Below are positions 17,819-25,889 of a stretch of 64,000 nt of DNA, piece after piece; position 1 is the first letter of the stretch, and every line of letters starts with the position of its first letter. This DNA comes from an uncultured Lachnospiraceae bacterium (GTDB lineage Bacteria > Bacillota > Clostridia > Lachnospirales > Lachnospiraceae). The translations under genes were made by a program, and so were the position numbers. The stretch is taken from positions 1 to 64,000 of the forward strand of contig CATXUX010000003.1 in assembly GCA_958402795.1 (NCBI GenBank), given 5' to 3'. Below the pieces are notes generated by a model. That model saw only the letters and a program-made list of their open reading frames with translations, was not told the origin of the DNA and did not search any database.

Positions 17819-18295
17819 TTAAAAATCAAGTGCGAGCCGTATCAAAGCAATTGCACTTCTCTCAAAAGTCTGTTCCGTGTCATCTTCGCAGGTGATCGTC
17901 ACGGTATCCGCATCATAGCTTTTCAGGATCCCGGTAAACTCCTTCTGCCGGTCGATCGCACGGTAAGTCCTGATCTCTACTTCCTCGCCGATACTTCGCT
18001 TAAAATCCTTCTCTTTCTTTAACGGACGCCCGAGTCCCGGAGAACTCACTTCGAAAATATAAGTATCTTCAATATAATCTTTTTCATCCAGAATATCGGA
18101 AAACTTACGGCTGACCGCTTCGCAGTCATCGACCGTGATCCCGCCCGGCTTATCAATATACGCCCGCAGGTACCACGTCCCCGCTTCCTTCACATATTCC
18201 ACATCTACCAGTTCAAAGCCAAATCCGGTGACAACCGGCTCCAGCAGTTCTTCTGTCTGCTGTTCATATTGTTCTCTTTTTGACACGTCTAACAT
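17819..18295 (-). CDS. rimP: Ribosome maturation factor RimP
   Basis: A protein of about 158 residues needed for 30S maturation. Family features are FELVDVEYVKEAGTWYLRAY and the IFEVSSPGLGRPL motif. The ATG at 18295 touches its likely ribosome binding site (AGAAAGG); a GTG at 18286 has better spacing and would give the common family start MSKREQYEQ, so 155 residues is also possible. First gene of the operon, 102 bp before nusA, with a promoter at 18373-18401. Confidence 0.93.
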   Translation of the reverse strand: MLDVSKREQYEQQTEELLEPVVTGFGFELVDVEYVKEAGTWYLRAYIDKPGGITVDDCEAVSRKFSDILDEKDYIEDTYIFEVSSPGLGRPLKKEKDFKRSIGEEVEIRTYRAIDRQKEFTGILKSYDADTVTITCEDDTEQTFERSAIALIRLALDF

Positions 18296-18318
18296 CCTTT
18301 CTGATTTTCTCCCAACAA

Positions 18319-18344
18319 AGAAGAGTGAACTTTCGTTCACTCTT
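18319..18344 (-). other. GAAA-loop hairpin between parC and rimP
   Basis: Perfect 11 bp arms GAAGAGTGAAC (18319-18329) and GTTCACTCTTC (18334-18344). On the minus strand the loop is GAAA, a GNRA tetraloop. It lies downstream of the rimP promoter, so it would be in the rimP leader RNA as well as at the end of parC transcripts. The T-run is weak. Confidence 0.6.
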
Positions 18345-18372
18345 CTGCCGGTTCCTTATGTAACTGTATGTA

Positions 18373-18401
18373 ATCATACCACCAAATTCCAGAAAATGCA
18401 A
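18373..18401 (-). promoter_or_regulatory. Promoter of the rimP-nusA-infB operon
   Basis: On the minus strand: -35 TTGCAT (18401-18396), 17 bp, -10 TATGAT (18378-18373), just after the parC stop codon. Confidence 0.72.
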
Positions 18402-18415
18402 GGGAATTTTCAGAT

Positions 18416-20662
18416 TTAATTTCTTTTTTTCGTTCCCATGCCATCCCGTTTCGCCGGCTTCAGCCGGTTCAGCGTCACTTCTTTATCCTGATACACAATT
18501 TTTGCTTCGTGTCCTTCTTCAAACAGATACACTTGCTCCAGTTCATCCTTTTTCTGCAGGCGGATTCCCCTCACACCGACGGCGCCTTTTTTCTTCTCCG
18601 GTATATCCGCCGCTGGAAAGCGCAGGAAATAGCCGCCTTTTGTCTGTAATACAACGTGCTGGTTCTCTGTGACGACCTGTACCTGAAGCAGTGCGTCTCC
18701 CTCCTGCAGCTTCGTCGCCGCAATGGTTCGCTTCGCCACCTGAAATTCAGTACCTTCGACACGCTTTATCATTCCCTGCTTCGTCGCGAACAGCAGGTGG
18801 GCATACCGCATCTGCTCGGCGTCGCATACCATGACGATCTGTTCCTCTGCGCTGGTGTAGTTGCTGACATTATCGATCGGCGTTCCTTTATCCCGGAATT
18901 TTCCGTACGGCAGATCCAGCACCTTTACCTGATGCATCCGTCCGGTATCCGTAAACAAGCAGATCCGCCCAGTGTTCATACAATGGACGATGTATTTGTT
19001 TTCTGTGTCTGCCGCTTCCTTGTTCCGCTCATACACGCTGGTATCGACTGTCTTTGCGTATCCGAACCGGTCCATAAGAAATACGACTTCCTGCTCCTCG
19101 ATCTTCTTTTCTTCAAAAACCGCCTCCTCTGCATTCTCGATCATCGTGCGGCGTTTTCTGCCGTATTCTTTCTTATAAGCGTCCAGTTCTTCGATGATCA
19201 CATTTGCCATGGAATCATAATTGTTCAGAATATCTTCATAACGTGCAATATTTTTCTGTGTTGTCTCGTATTCTTTCTGCAGCGCTTCAATTTCCAGTCC
19301 GATCAGACGATACAGACGCATTTCCAGAATAGCTGTCGCCTGACGTTCGGTGAACCGAAGAAGCGCCGCCATTTTTTTCGACCGGTTGGACTTAAAACTG
19401 ATATTGTCCGTCACGCCGTTTACAAGGCAGTCCTTTGCATCCTTCACTGACTTGCTCCCCCGCAGGATCTCAATGATCAGGTCGATCACATCACATGCTT
19501 TGATCAGGCCTTCCTGAACTTCTTTCTTCTCGCGTTCTTTTGTGAGAAGAGTCCGGTATTTCCTTGTCGCCAGTTCAAACTGGAAGTCTACATGATATTC
19601 AATGATGGCTTTGAGTCCGAGCGTTTCCGGTCTGCCGTCTGCAACTGCCAGCATATTTACGCCAAATGTGTCTTCCAGCCGTGTTTTCTTATAAAGCATA
19701 TTTTTCAGATTTTCTGTGTCTGCTCCGCGTTTCAGCTCCAGCACGATCCGGATTCCTTCTTTTGAAGACTGGTTGGAAATATCCACGATATCCGTTGTTT
19801 TCTTCGATTCTACAAGTCCTGCCACATCATTCAAAAACTTGGAAATTCCGCTTCCGATCATCGTGTAAGGGATTTCTGTGATCACAAGCTGTTTTTTTCC
19901 GCCTTTTAACTCTTCGACTTCTACTTTTCCCCGGATCTTGATCTTCCCCTGCCCGGTCTCATAGATTTCCGCAAGATCGTCTTGATTCACGACAATGCCG
20001 CCCGTCGGGAAATCCGGTCCTTTGACGTACTTCATCAACTGTCTTGTGCTGATCTCGCTGTTTTTCATATACGCTTTTACCGCGTCGATGACTTCTCCCA
20101 GATTGTGGGGTGGAATACTCGTCGCCATACCGACCGCGATTCCTTCCGCCCCATTGATAAGCAGATTCGGAACACGCACCGGTAGTACCTGCGGTTCTTT
20201 CTCCGTCTCGTCAAAGTTCGGACCGAAATCCACCACATCTTTGTCCAGATCAGACAGAAATACCTCCTGCGTAAATTTCGTCAGCCGCGCTTCGGTATAA
20301 CGCATGGCGGCCGCGCCGTCTCCTTCAATGGAGCCGAAATTTCCGTGTCCGTCAACGAGTACCATTCCTTTTTTAAAATCCTGCGCCATCACGACCAGCG
20401 CTTCATAGATCGAGCTGTCGCCGTGGGGATGGTATTTACCCATCGTATCACCGACGATACGCGCACATTTTCTGTGCGGACGGTCGTACCGTACCCCCAG
20501 TTCATACATGTCGTAGAGCGTCCGCCGCTGCACCGGCTTCAAACCGTCCCTGACGTCCGGCAATGCACGAGAGACGATCACGCTCATCGCATAATCGATA
20601 TAGGATTTTTTCATCAGTTCCGAATATTCAGTCGGAATAATCTGTGGTTTGGTATTACTCAT
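18416..20662 (-). CDS. parC: Type II topoisomerase subunit A (topoisomerase IV ParC-like)
   Basis: A 748-residue DNA breakage-reunion subunit. The active-site tyrosine is Y122 in MRYTEARL, and KPVQRRTLYDMYELG plus KYHPHGDSS give the winged-helix region. The C-terminal beta-pinwheel lacks a clear GyrA box (QRRGGKG type); the nearest segment is EKKKGAVGVRG. This favours topoisomerase IV or the second gyrase-like paralogue of Clostridia over GyrA itself. It starts 13 bp after parE with AGGAGGAAATG as ribosome binding site, and works as an A2B2 complex with it. Confidence 0.88.
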   Translation of the reverse strand: MSNTKPQIIPTEYSELMKKSYIDYAMSVIVSRALPDVRDGLKPVQRRTLYDMYELGVRYDRPHRKCARIVGDTMGKYHPHGDSSIYEALVVMAQDFKKGMVLVDGHGNFGSIEGDGAAAMRYTEARLTKFTQEVFLSDLDKDVVDFGPNFDETEKEPQVLPVRVPNLLINGAEGIAVGMATSIPPHNLGEVIDAVKAYMKNSEISTRQLMKYVKGPDFPTGGIVVNQDDLAEIYETGQGKIKIRGKVEVEELKGGKKQLVITEIPYTMIGSGISKFLNDVAGLVESKKTTDIVDISNQSSKEGIRIVLELKRGADTENLKNMLYKKTRLEDTFGVNMLAVADGRPETLGLKAIIEYHVDFQFELATRKYRTLLTKEREKKEVQEGLIKACDVIDLIIEILRGSKSVKDAKDCLVNGVTDNISFKSNRSKKMAALLRFTERQATAILEMRLYRLIGLEIEALQKEYETTQKNIARYEDILNNYDSMANVIIEELDAYKKEYGRKRRTMIENAEEAVFEEKKIEEQEVVFLMDRFGYAKTVDTSVYERNKEAADTENKYIVHCMNTGRICLFTDTGRMHQVKVLDLPYGKFRDKGTPIDNVSNYTSAEEQIVMVCDAEQMRYAHLLFATKQGMIKRVEGTEFQVAKRTIAATKLQEGDALLQVQVVTENQHVVLQTKGGYFLRFPAADIPEKKKGAVGVRGIRLQKKDELEQVYLFEEGHEAKIVYQDKEVTLNRLKPAKRDGMGTKKRN

Positions 20663-20675
20663 TCTTCATTTCCTC

Positions 20676-22598
20676 CTATACGTCAAGTTCCGCTTCGGCT
20701 GCATTTTCGTGGATAAATTCTCTTCGCGGCGCCACATCGCTCCCCATCAGCATTTCCGTGACGCCGGACGCCATTCTTGCGTCTTCGATCTCCACCAGCT
20801 TTAGCAGGCGGGTTTCCGGGTTCATCGTCGTCTCCCAAAGCTGTGAGGCATCCATCTCGCCAAGACCTTTGTAGCGCTGCAGTTTAAACTCTCCGGTGTG
20901 GGTTTTCCGGTACTTGTCCAGCGCCGCGTCATCGTAGAGGTACTCCTCCTCCCCTTTCTTCGGCATCGCCTTATAAAGCGGCGGCATTGCAATATATACA
21001 TGTCCCTCATAGATCAGCTCAGGCATAAACCGGTAAAACAATGTCAAAAGCAGTGTGGAAATATGTGCTCCGTCCACATCGGCATCTGCCATGATGATGA
21101 TCTTGTCATAGCGCAGTTTGCTGATATCAAAGTCATTTCCATAGCCTTCGGAAAATCCACACCCGAAAGCGTTGATCATCGTCTTGATCTCTGCATTCGC
21201 CAGCACCTTGTCAATGCTCGCTTTCTCCACGTTCAGTATTTTCCCGCGGATCGGGAGAATCGCCTGATAGTTCCGGTTCCGTGCCGTCTTTGCCGAGCCG
21301 CCTGCGGAATCTCCCTCGACAATAAATATCTCACACTTTTTCGCATCCCGGCTCTCACAGTTTGCGAGTTTTCCGTTGCTGTCAAAAGAATATTTCTGCT
21401 TTGTAAGCAGATTCGTCTTCGCCTTTTCCTCTGTCTTGCGGATCTTCGCCGCCTTTTCTGCGCTGGAGAGGATCGTTTTCAGCGTGTCCAGATTCCGGTC
21501 AAAATACAGGACCATCTCGTCTCCGGTCACTTTCCCCGTTGCCTTCGCCGCGTCCGGGTTGTCCAGCTTCGTTTTGGTCTGTCCCTCGAATCTCGGATCC
21601 GGGTGCTTGATCGACACGATCGCGGTCATACCGTTGCGGATATCCGCCCCGGTGAAATTCGCATCTTTTTCCTTTAAAATGCCAAGTTCCCGGGCATACT
21701 GGTTCATCACGGTCGTAAATGTCGTCTTGAACCCGGTCAGATGGGTTCCCCCTTCAGAGTTATAAATATTATTACAGAACCCAAGTACATTTTCATGGAA
21801 TTCATTGACATACTGCATGGCGATCTCCACTTCGATTCCGTCTGATTCGCCTTTAAAATAAACCGGCTCGTGCAGCGTCTCTTTATTTTTATTCAGATCC
21901 CGGATAAATCCCCGGATTCCTTCCGGCTCGTGGTAAACGATATGCTCCTCGCTCCCGTCCCGCTTATCATCAAAGATGATCGTCAGCTCCGGATTCAGAT
22001 ATGCCGTCTCATGCATCCGGCTTTTTACTTCCTCCGCCCGGAACTTCGTCTTTTCAAATATGGTATCGTCCGGCAGGAAATTTACTTTGGTTCCGGTCTT
22101 TCTTGTCTTGCCGACAATCGGAAGCAGACCATCCTCCAGTTCGACCACCGGAATTCCTTTCTCATACCGGTCATGATGGACCGCGCCTTCCCGGCTGATC
22201 CATACGTCCATATAGGAAGACAGTGCATTGACGACCGAAGACCCCACGCCGTGCAGTCCCCCGCTTGTCTTATATGCCGAATCGTCAAACTTTCCGCCGG
22301 CATGCAGCGTTGTATATACGATCCGCGCCGCGGACACGCCCTTCTGGTGCATCCCGACCGGAACGCCCCGTCCGTTATCCTCCACCGTGGCAGAGCCGTC
22401 CTTCTCCAGCGTTACATGGATTTCCGAACAGTATCCGGCCAGATGCTCGTCCACCGCATTGTCCACAATCTCATAGATCAGATGGTTCAGTCCCTTTGTG
22501 GACACGCTTCCGATGTACATTCCCGGCCGCTTCCGGACTGCCTCCAGTCCTTCCAGCACCGCGATACTGTCCGCATCATATGTATTCTTCTTTGCCAT
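20676..22598 (-). CDS. parE: Type II topoisomerase subunit B (topoisomerase IV ParE-like)
   Basis: A 640-residue ATPase subunit. The GHKL fold shows EIVDNAVDEHLAG, DNGRGVPVG and GGLHGVGSSVVNALS; the TOPRIM domain shows EGDSAGGSA and the DxD metal site in MADADVDGAHI. The open frame goes further upstream, but the ATG at 22598 has GGAGAGAG and the family start MAKKNTYDADSI. Read from its own promoter with parC. Sequence alone does not separate ParE from GyrB with certainty; pairing with an A subunit lacking a GyrA box supports ParE. Confidence 0.87.
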   Translation of the reverse strand: MAKKNTYDADSIAVLEGLEAVRKRPGMYIGSVSTKGLNHLIYEIVDNAVDEHLAGYCSEIHVTLEKDGSATVEDNGRGVPVGMHQKGVSAARIVYTTLHAGGKFDDSAYKTSGGLHGVGSSVVNALSSYMDVWISREGAVHHDRYEKGIPVVELEDGLLPIVGKTRKTGTKVNFLPDDTIFEKTKFRAEEVKSRMHETAYLNPELTIIFDDKRDGSEEHIVYHEPEGIRGFIRDLNKNKETLHEPVYFKGESDGIEVEIAMQYVNEFHENVLGFCNNIYNSEGGTHLTGFKTTFTTVMNQYARELGILKEKDANFTGADIRNGMTAIVSIKHPDPRFEGQTKTKLDNPDAAKATGKVTGDEMVLYFDRNLDTLKTILSSAEKAAKIRKTEEKAKTNLLTKQKYSFDSNGKLANCESRDAKKCEIFIVEGDSAGGSAKTARNRNYQAILPIRGKILNVEKASIDKVLANAEIKTMINAFGCGFSEGYGNDFDISKLRYDKIIIMADADVDGAHISTLLLTLFYRFMPELIYEGHVYIAMPPLYKAMPKKGEEEYLYDDAALDKYRKTHTGEFKLQRYKGLGEMDASQLWETTMNPETRLLKLVEIEDARMASGVTEMLMGSDVAPRREFIHENAAEAELDV

Positions 22599-22640
22599 AC
22601 ATCTCTCTCCTTCTCTATCCGGAATTTTTCTCTGCCTGCT

Positions 22641-22670
22641 ATAGTAACATAAAACCGAACATATTTTCAA
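22641..22670 (-). promoter_or_regulatory. parE-parC promoter
   Basis: On the minus strand: -35 TTGAAA (22670-22665), 18 bp, -10 TACTAT (22646-22641), about 45 bp before the parE start. Confidence 0.55.
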
Positions 22671-22695
22671 TCTTTTTATTTCCGCGTTCTCAGTC

Positions 22696-23880
22696 TCATT
22701 CGTTTCCTGTCAACACCTGATACAGCGTTTCCGCGAGCACTTCCATCGCATTGCGCATCTCTTCCACCGTGTTTGTCTGCGCTCCCGCCTCAATCAGAAG
22801 CGATTTTGGAAGCAAATGCAGGTTATAGCGGTAGCCGCGCAGATAAATGTGCCGGGCGAATCCCGGATAACTCCCCTCGCAGGCAAGCTGCATCTGAAGC
22901 GAAAACGCCAGATTATCCTGAATATACGGATTATACAGATAATCAATATCTCCATTGGTCCGTGTGCGGCTCAGTCCGTTAAAAAACATGATCTTTGCCG
23001 TCTGTTTTCCTCCGATCTCAGTCACCAGATGGGTTCCTTCCGCCACGCCGTCCCGGTGCAGGTCGATGGCGACCTCTATGGTCGGATTTGCCTCCAGGAT
23101 GGGACGCACAGACGCCTCTGCGTATTCATAGGCATTACTCCGGTCCAGTTCCCCGTTGATGATATCATACACCCCGGTATCGTGAAGCGTCTCAATTCCT
23201 TTTGCATTCAAAAGCTGTGTCAGATATTCTCCGATCCCGACAATGCTCGTGGACGGATCTCCGGGAATCGAGTCCGCAAATTCCTCCTGCGAATGCGTAT
23301 GAAAAATCAGGACCTTGGGACCTCCGGTAGTCTGATCGATCTGCATGCTTCTGCCAAGCAGATCGTCAGCATTCAACTGCTCCGGACCGATCATCGTAGA
23401 ACTGTCCACCGTATAAAAATTTTCCAGCAGATAATCGAAATCCCGCAGTCTCTCAACAGACAGATCCAGAACCGGCTGGCTCTGTGCAGGAACGATATTT
23501 TCCACAGTTTCTGCCTCTCCGACCAGATTGCCGTTCTCGTCGATATGGTTTTCATCATTTGCCTGCTCCGCCAAAATCCTCGCGATCGTCTCATCGTCTT
23601 CCACGGCAGGCTCGTACTGTTCCCTTGCATTGACATACCCGATGATCGGAATCCACTCGGCCGCCTTTTCGACCACCCATTGTACGGGCGTCTTTGCCGT
23701 TCCCTGATCCAGATAACCAAGCGACGGCAGATACAGTTCCTGCGCTCCCGCAAACAACGTACGCTGGAGACGGTACTGCCACGCATTATTTTCGGACGTA
23801 CCCGCGCCCAGAAGAAAATATGTACAGATCAGGCACAATGCTGTCATGCCAAGCGCCTGATTTCGTTTTATTTTTTCCAT
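22696..23880 (-). CDS. spoIIP: Stage II sporulation protein P
   Basis: A 394-residue membrane-anchored cell wall hydrolase. One N-terminal transmembrane segment (about residues 10-28) is followed by an extracytoplasmic linker and the SpoIIP domain, with IFHTHSQEEFADS, AIDLHRDG and the C-terminal LLIEAGAQTN. With SpoIIM and SpoIID it thins septal peptidoglycan during engulfment of the forespore. It lies after gpr in the same direction, as in Bacillus, but is separated from it by 362 bp holding two palindromic elements. It is strong evidence for a sporulating lineage. Confidence 0.95.
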   Translation of the reverse strand: MEKIKRNQALGMTALCLICTYFLLGAGTSENNAWQYRLQRTLFAGAQELYLPSLGYLDQGTAKTPVQWVVEKAAEWIPIIGYVNAREQYEPAVEDDETIARILAEQANDENHIDENGNLVGEAETVENIVPAQSQPVLDLSVERLRDFDYLLENFYTVDSSTMIGPEQLNADDLLGRSMQIDQTTGGPKVLIFHTHSQEEFADSIPGDPSTSIVGIGEYLTQLLNAKGIETLHDTGVYDIINGELDRSNAYEYAEASVRPILEANPTIEVAIDLHRDGVAEGTHLVTEIGGKQTAKIMFFNGLSRTRTNGDIDYLYNPYIQDNLAFSLQMQLACEGSYPGFARHIYLRGYRYNLHLLPKSLLIEAGAQTNTVEEMRNAMEVLAETLYQVLTGNE

Positions 23881-23918
23881 ACTGCAGTCCCCCAGACTGT
23901 TCTGTCATTTAAAAAATG

Positions 23919-24014
23919 ATGAGTTGCCCGACAAATGAACTTTTTATGAGTCAACCCATAGGCACAAATCCGCATGCAAGCATCCGGATTGTGTCCATTT
24001 GTCCCTTGACTCAT
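23919..24014. repeat. Intergenic palindromic repeat, copy 1 (96 bp)
   Basis: Starts with ATGAGTTGCCCGACAAATG and ends with the near reverse complement CATTTGTCCCTTGACTCAT, giving imperfect 22 bp terminal inverted repeats. A second, longer copy is at 31648-31846. It lies between spoIIP and gpr. Confidence 0.7.
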
Positions 24015-24068
24015 CCTATGAGATGCCCGGGGAAAATATACCCCGGACACGATGGTTTTCTCACCCCG

Positions 24069-24232
24069 CTAGTGCACTGTATCAATGACTTTTAATATTA
24101 GTCCGAAGGATATTCTTTCAATAACAAGGCGACCGAAAGAGGCGATGCGGTGGCATCGTCGATTGAGGTCAACGTAGCTATTGAAAGAATAGACAAGGAA
24201 TAATGCTAATTGTCAATGATACAGTACACTAG
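24069..24232. repeat. 164 bp imperfect palindrome, MITE-like
   Basis: Outer ends CTAGTGCACTGTATCA (24069 on) and TGATACAGTACACTAG (to 24232) are near-perfect inverted repeats, and the pairing continues for about 55 bp on each side with mismatches up to TTCTTTCAATA and TATTGAAAGAA. The centre (about 24128-24178) holds a further small hairpin. It has no coding capacity. It ends 10 bp after the gpr stop and may end gpr transcription. Confidence 0.65.
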
Positions 24233-24242
24233 TCCGCTTCTC

Positions 24243-25214
24243 TTAATCCCGGTTGGAAAACAGCATATTAAGCGCCTCGGAAATGGTATAGCTGATCTGC
24301 TTTACCATTTCGTCTTCTTCCTTCAGCGTCATATACATCCCGTTCAGATGTGGCGACAGCAGTTCTTTCACCAGTTCATATTTTTCTGCGCTGCTGTATG
24401 TGTGAAGTACATCACCGACCCCCTTGAGTATAGAGGAAGATTCCAGTGCTTCAATCAGATTTTCCATTGTATCATTTACGATCGTCGCGGCATCTACGAC
24501 GGTCGGCACGCCGATCGCGATCACAGGTGTGCCAAGAGTCTCTTCTGTGAGTGCGCTGCGGTGGTTTCCTACGCCGGATCCCGGATGGATTCCCGTATCC
24601 GCGATCTGGATGGTACGGTTCAAACGCCTGCTGTTGCGTGCGGCCAGCGCGTCCACTGCAATCACCATATCCGGCTTTGTCTCCTGCACGATCCCTTTTA
24701 CGATTTCCAGCGTTTCCATTCCGGTCTGTCCCATAACCCCCGGCACGATCGCACTGACCATCTGCGCATGTTCCATACCCATTGCATATTTTCCGTACTC
24801 TTTCACAATATGCCGCGTCACGCACAAATTGTCCGCCACATAGGGTCCGAGCGCGTCCGGCGTCGCCTGACGGTTTCCCAGTCCCACAACCAGAACTGAC
24901 AGATCCGCTTCGTCAATCTGCTTTCCCTGAATCAGTTCCCGGATATATTCCGCCAGTTTTACCGACACCTCACGGTGATAATCTTCATCCGGGACCGCCA
25001 GATTCGGCGCCTCCATCGTCAGATACACGCCAACCGGTTTTCCCATCGTCCGCGCCCCATTCTCCGTCTCGATCCTCACACGTGTAACACGGATCTCCCG
25101 TTCCTGATCATATTCCTCTTCCAGTGAAACTCCGGAAACCTCTACATCGTCCGATTCAAACCGCTCCTTTTCCTCCAGCGCAAGGTCTGTTCTGATACTA
25201 TACCGTTCAACCAT
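24243..25214 (-). CDS. gpr: GPR endopeptidase (germination protease)
   Basis: A 323-residue protease that degrades small acid-soluble spore proteins early in germination. Recognised by the N-terminal RTDLALEE, which also resembles the propeptide cleavage region, by VVGLGNRQATPDALGP, and by GVPTVVDAATIVNDT near the C-terminus. Family members are made as zymogens in the forespore. The ATG at 25214 follows AAGGAGTG and is preferred over a longer open frame. It is divergent from rpsT, the conserved rpsT-gpr-spoIIP neighbourhood. I could not see a convincing sigma-G promoter. Confidence 0.95.
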   Translation of the reverse strand: MVERYSIRTDLALEEKERFESDDVEVSGVSLEEEYDQEREIRVTRVRIETENGARTMGKPVGVYLTMEAPNLAVPDEDYHREVSVKLAEYIRELIQGKQIDEADLSVLVVGLGNRQATPDALGPYVADNLCVTRHIVKEYGKYAMGMEHAQMVSAIVPGVMGQTGMETLEIVKGIVQETKPDMVIAVDALAARNSRRLNRTIQIADTGIHPGSGVGNHRSALTEETLGTPVIAIGVPTVVDAATIVNDTMENLIEALESSSILKGVGDVLHTYSSAEKYELVKELLSPHLNGMYMTLKEEDEMVKQISYTISEALNMLFSNRD

Positions 25215-25276
25215 TTGCAACACACTCCTTCGATTCTGTTTGCTACTATTTTTTACGTAAAAATGAGAATTATGTA

Positions 25277-25305
25277 TTGACAACTTTTATTCATTGGAAT
25301 AAAAT
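25277..25305 (+). promoter_or_regulatory. rpsT promoter
   Basis: -35 TTGACA (25277-25282), 17 bp, -10 TAAAAT (25300-25305). The leader that follows is about 135 nt long. Confidence 0.72.
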
Positions 25306-25311
25306 AAACAA

Positions 25312-25430
25312 GTGTGTTCCGCCGGAACGTCCGTGTCCGAATCCGGTGGGATGAAAAGACTATAGTAAAGCGGCGATTTATGATCCGCTTGATCGGATCG
25401 GTTCGCAATTACATTTGAAAATCACGAATG
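25312..25430 (+). promoter_or_regulatory. Structured 5' leader of rpsT
   Basis: The leader can form at least two hairpins: GTTCC-GCC-GGAAC near its 5' end, and GATCCG-CTTGAT-CGGATC before the ribosome binding site. A long folded leader on a ribosomal protein gene suggests autoregulation, but no known motif is recognised. Confidence 0.4.
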
Positions 25431-25446
25431 TTTGGAGGTGTACGGA

Positions 25447-25710
25447 TTGGCTAATATCAAATCTGCTAAAAAAAGAATTTTAGTAAACGAGACAAAGGCT
25501 GCAAGAAACAAAGCAATCAAGTCCAGAGTGAAGACTTCTGTCAAGAAAGTGGAGACAGCAGTTGCACAGAAGGATGCCGAGACAGCTAAGACAGCTCTCA
25601 AGGCTGCTGTCGCTGAGATTTCGAAAGCAGGAAGCAAGGGTGTTTATCACAAGAACACTGTTGCCAGAAAGATTTCCCGTCTCACAAAGGCTGTAAACAG
25701 CATTGCTTAA
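25447..25710 (+). CDS. rpsT: 30S ribosomal protein S20
   Basis: An 87-residue basic helical protein that binds 16S rRNA. The family start ANIKSAKKRI is preceded by a TTG at 25447, with GGAGG 8 bp upstream (25434-25438); no ATG is available, so the start codon is TTG. A rare start codon on rpsT is known in other bacteria and can be part of autoregulation. It is the only plus-strand gene in this neighbourhood and has its own promoter and terminator. Confidence 0.96.
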   Translation: MANIKSAKKRILVNETKAARNKAIKSRVKTSVKKVETAVAQKDAETAKTALKAAVAEISKAGSKGVYHKNTVARKISRLTKAVNSIA

Positions 25711-25734
25711 TTTTAGAATAGACGTAATCACCAG

Positions 25735-25768
25735 AAACATCCGCTCCCGTCATGGCGGATGTTTTTTG
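25735..25768 (+). terminator. rpsT terminator
   Basis: AAACATCCGC (25735-25744) pairs with GCGGATGTTT (25755-25764), followed by a T-run and GC. Confidence 0.85.
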
Positions 25769-25819
25769 CTGTATGGGAAAACTCCATTTCCTGTACCGCC
25801 TGATTTCTTTCCAAAAGAA

Positions 25820-25847
25820 AGTCCCGGAAGCGGTATCTTCCGGGACT
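25820..25847 (-). terminator. ilvC terminator
   Basis: Perfect 11 bp arms AGTCCCGGAAG (25820-25830) and CTTCCGGGACT (25837-25847); on the minus strand TTTCTTTT follows. It lies 43 bp after the ilvC stop. Confidence 0.85.
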
Positions 25848-25889
25848 GGTCTTTCTCTTGCTTTCTCGCTGTAAATGGTTGTCTGCCGA

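Noticed and set aside
23868..24050. 60 aa ORF with MSQGTNGHNPDAC
   Set aside because: It is the repeat element read through; the same peptide appears as the phosphatase tail in the other copy. No ribosome binding site of its own.
25215..25276. Sigma-G promoter for gpr
   Set aside because: The region contains AT-rich CAT-like boxes, but no pair with the expected sequence and spacing.
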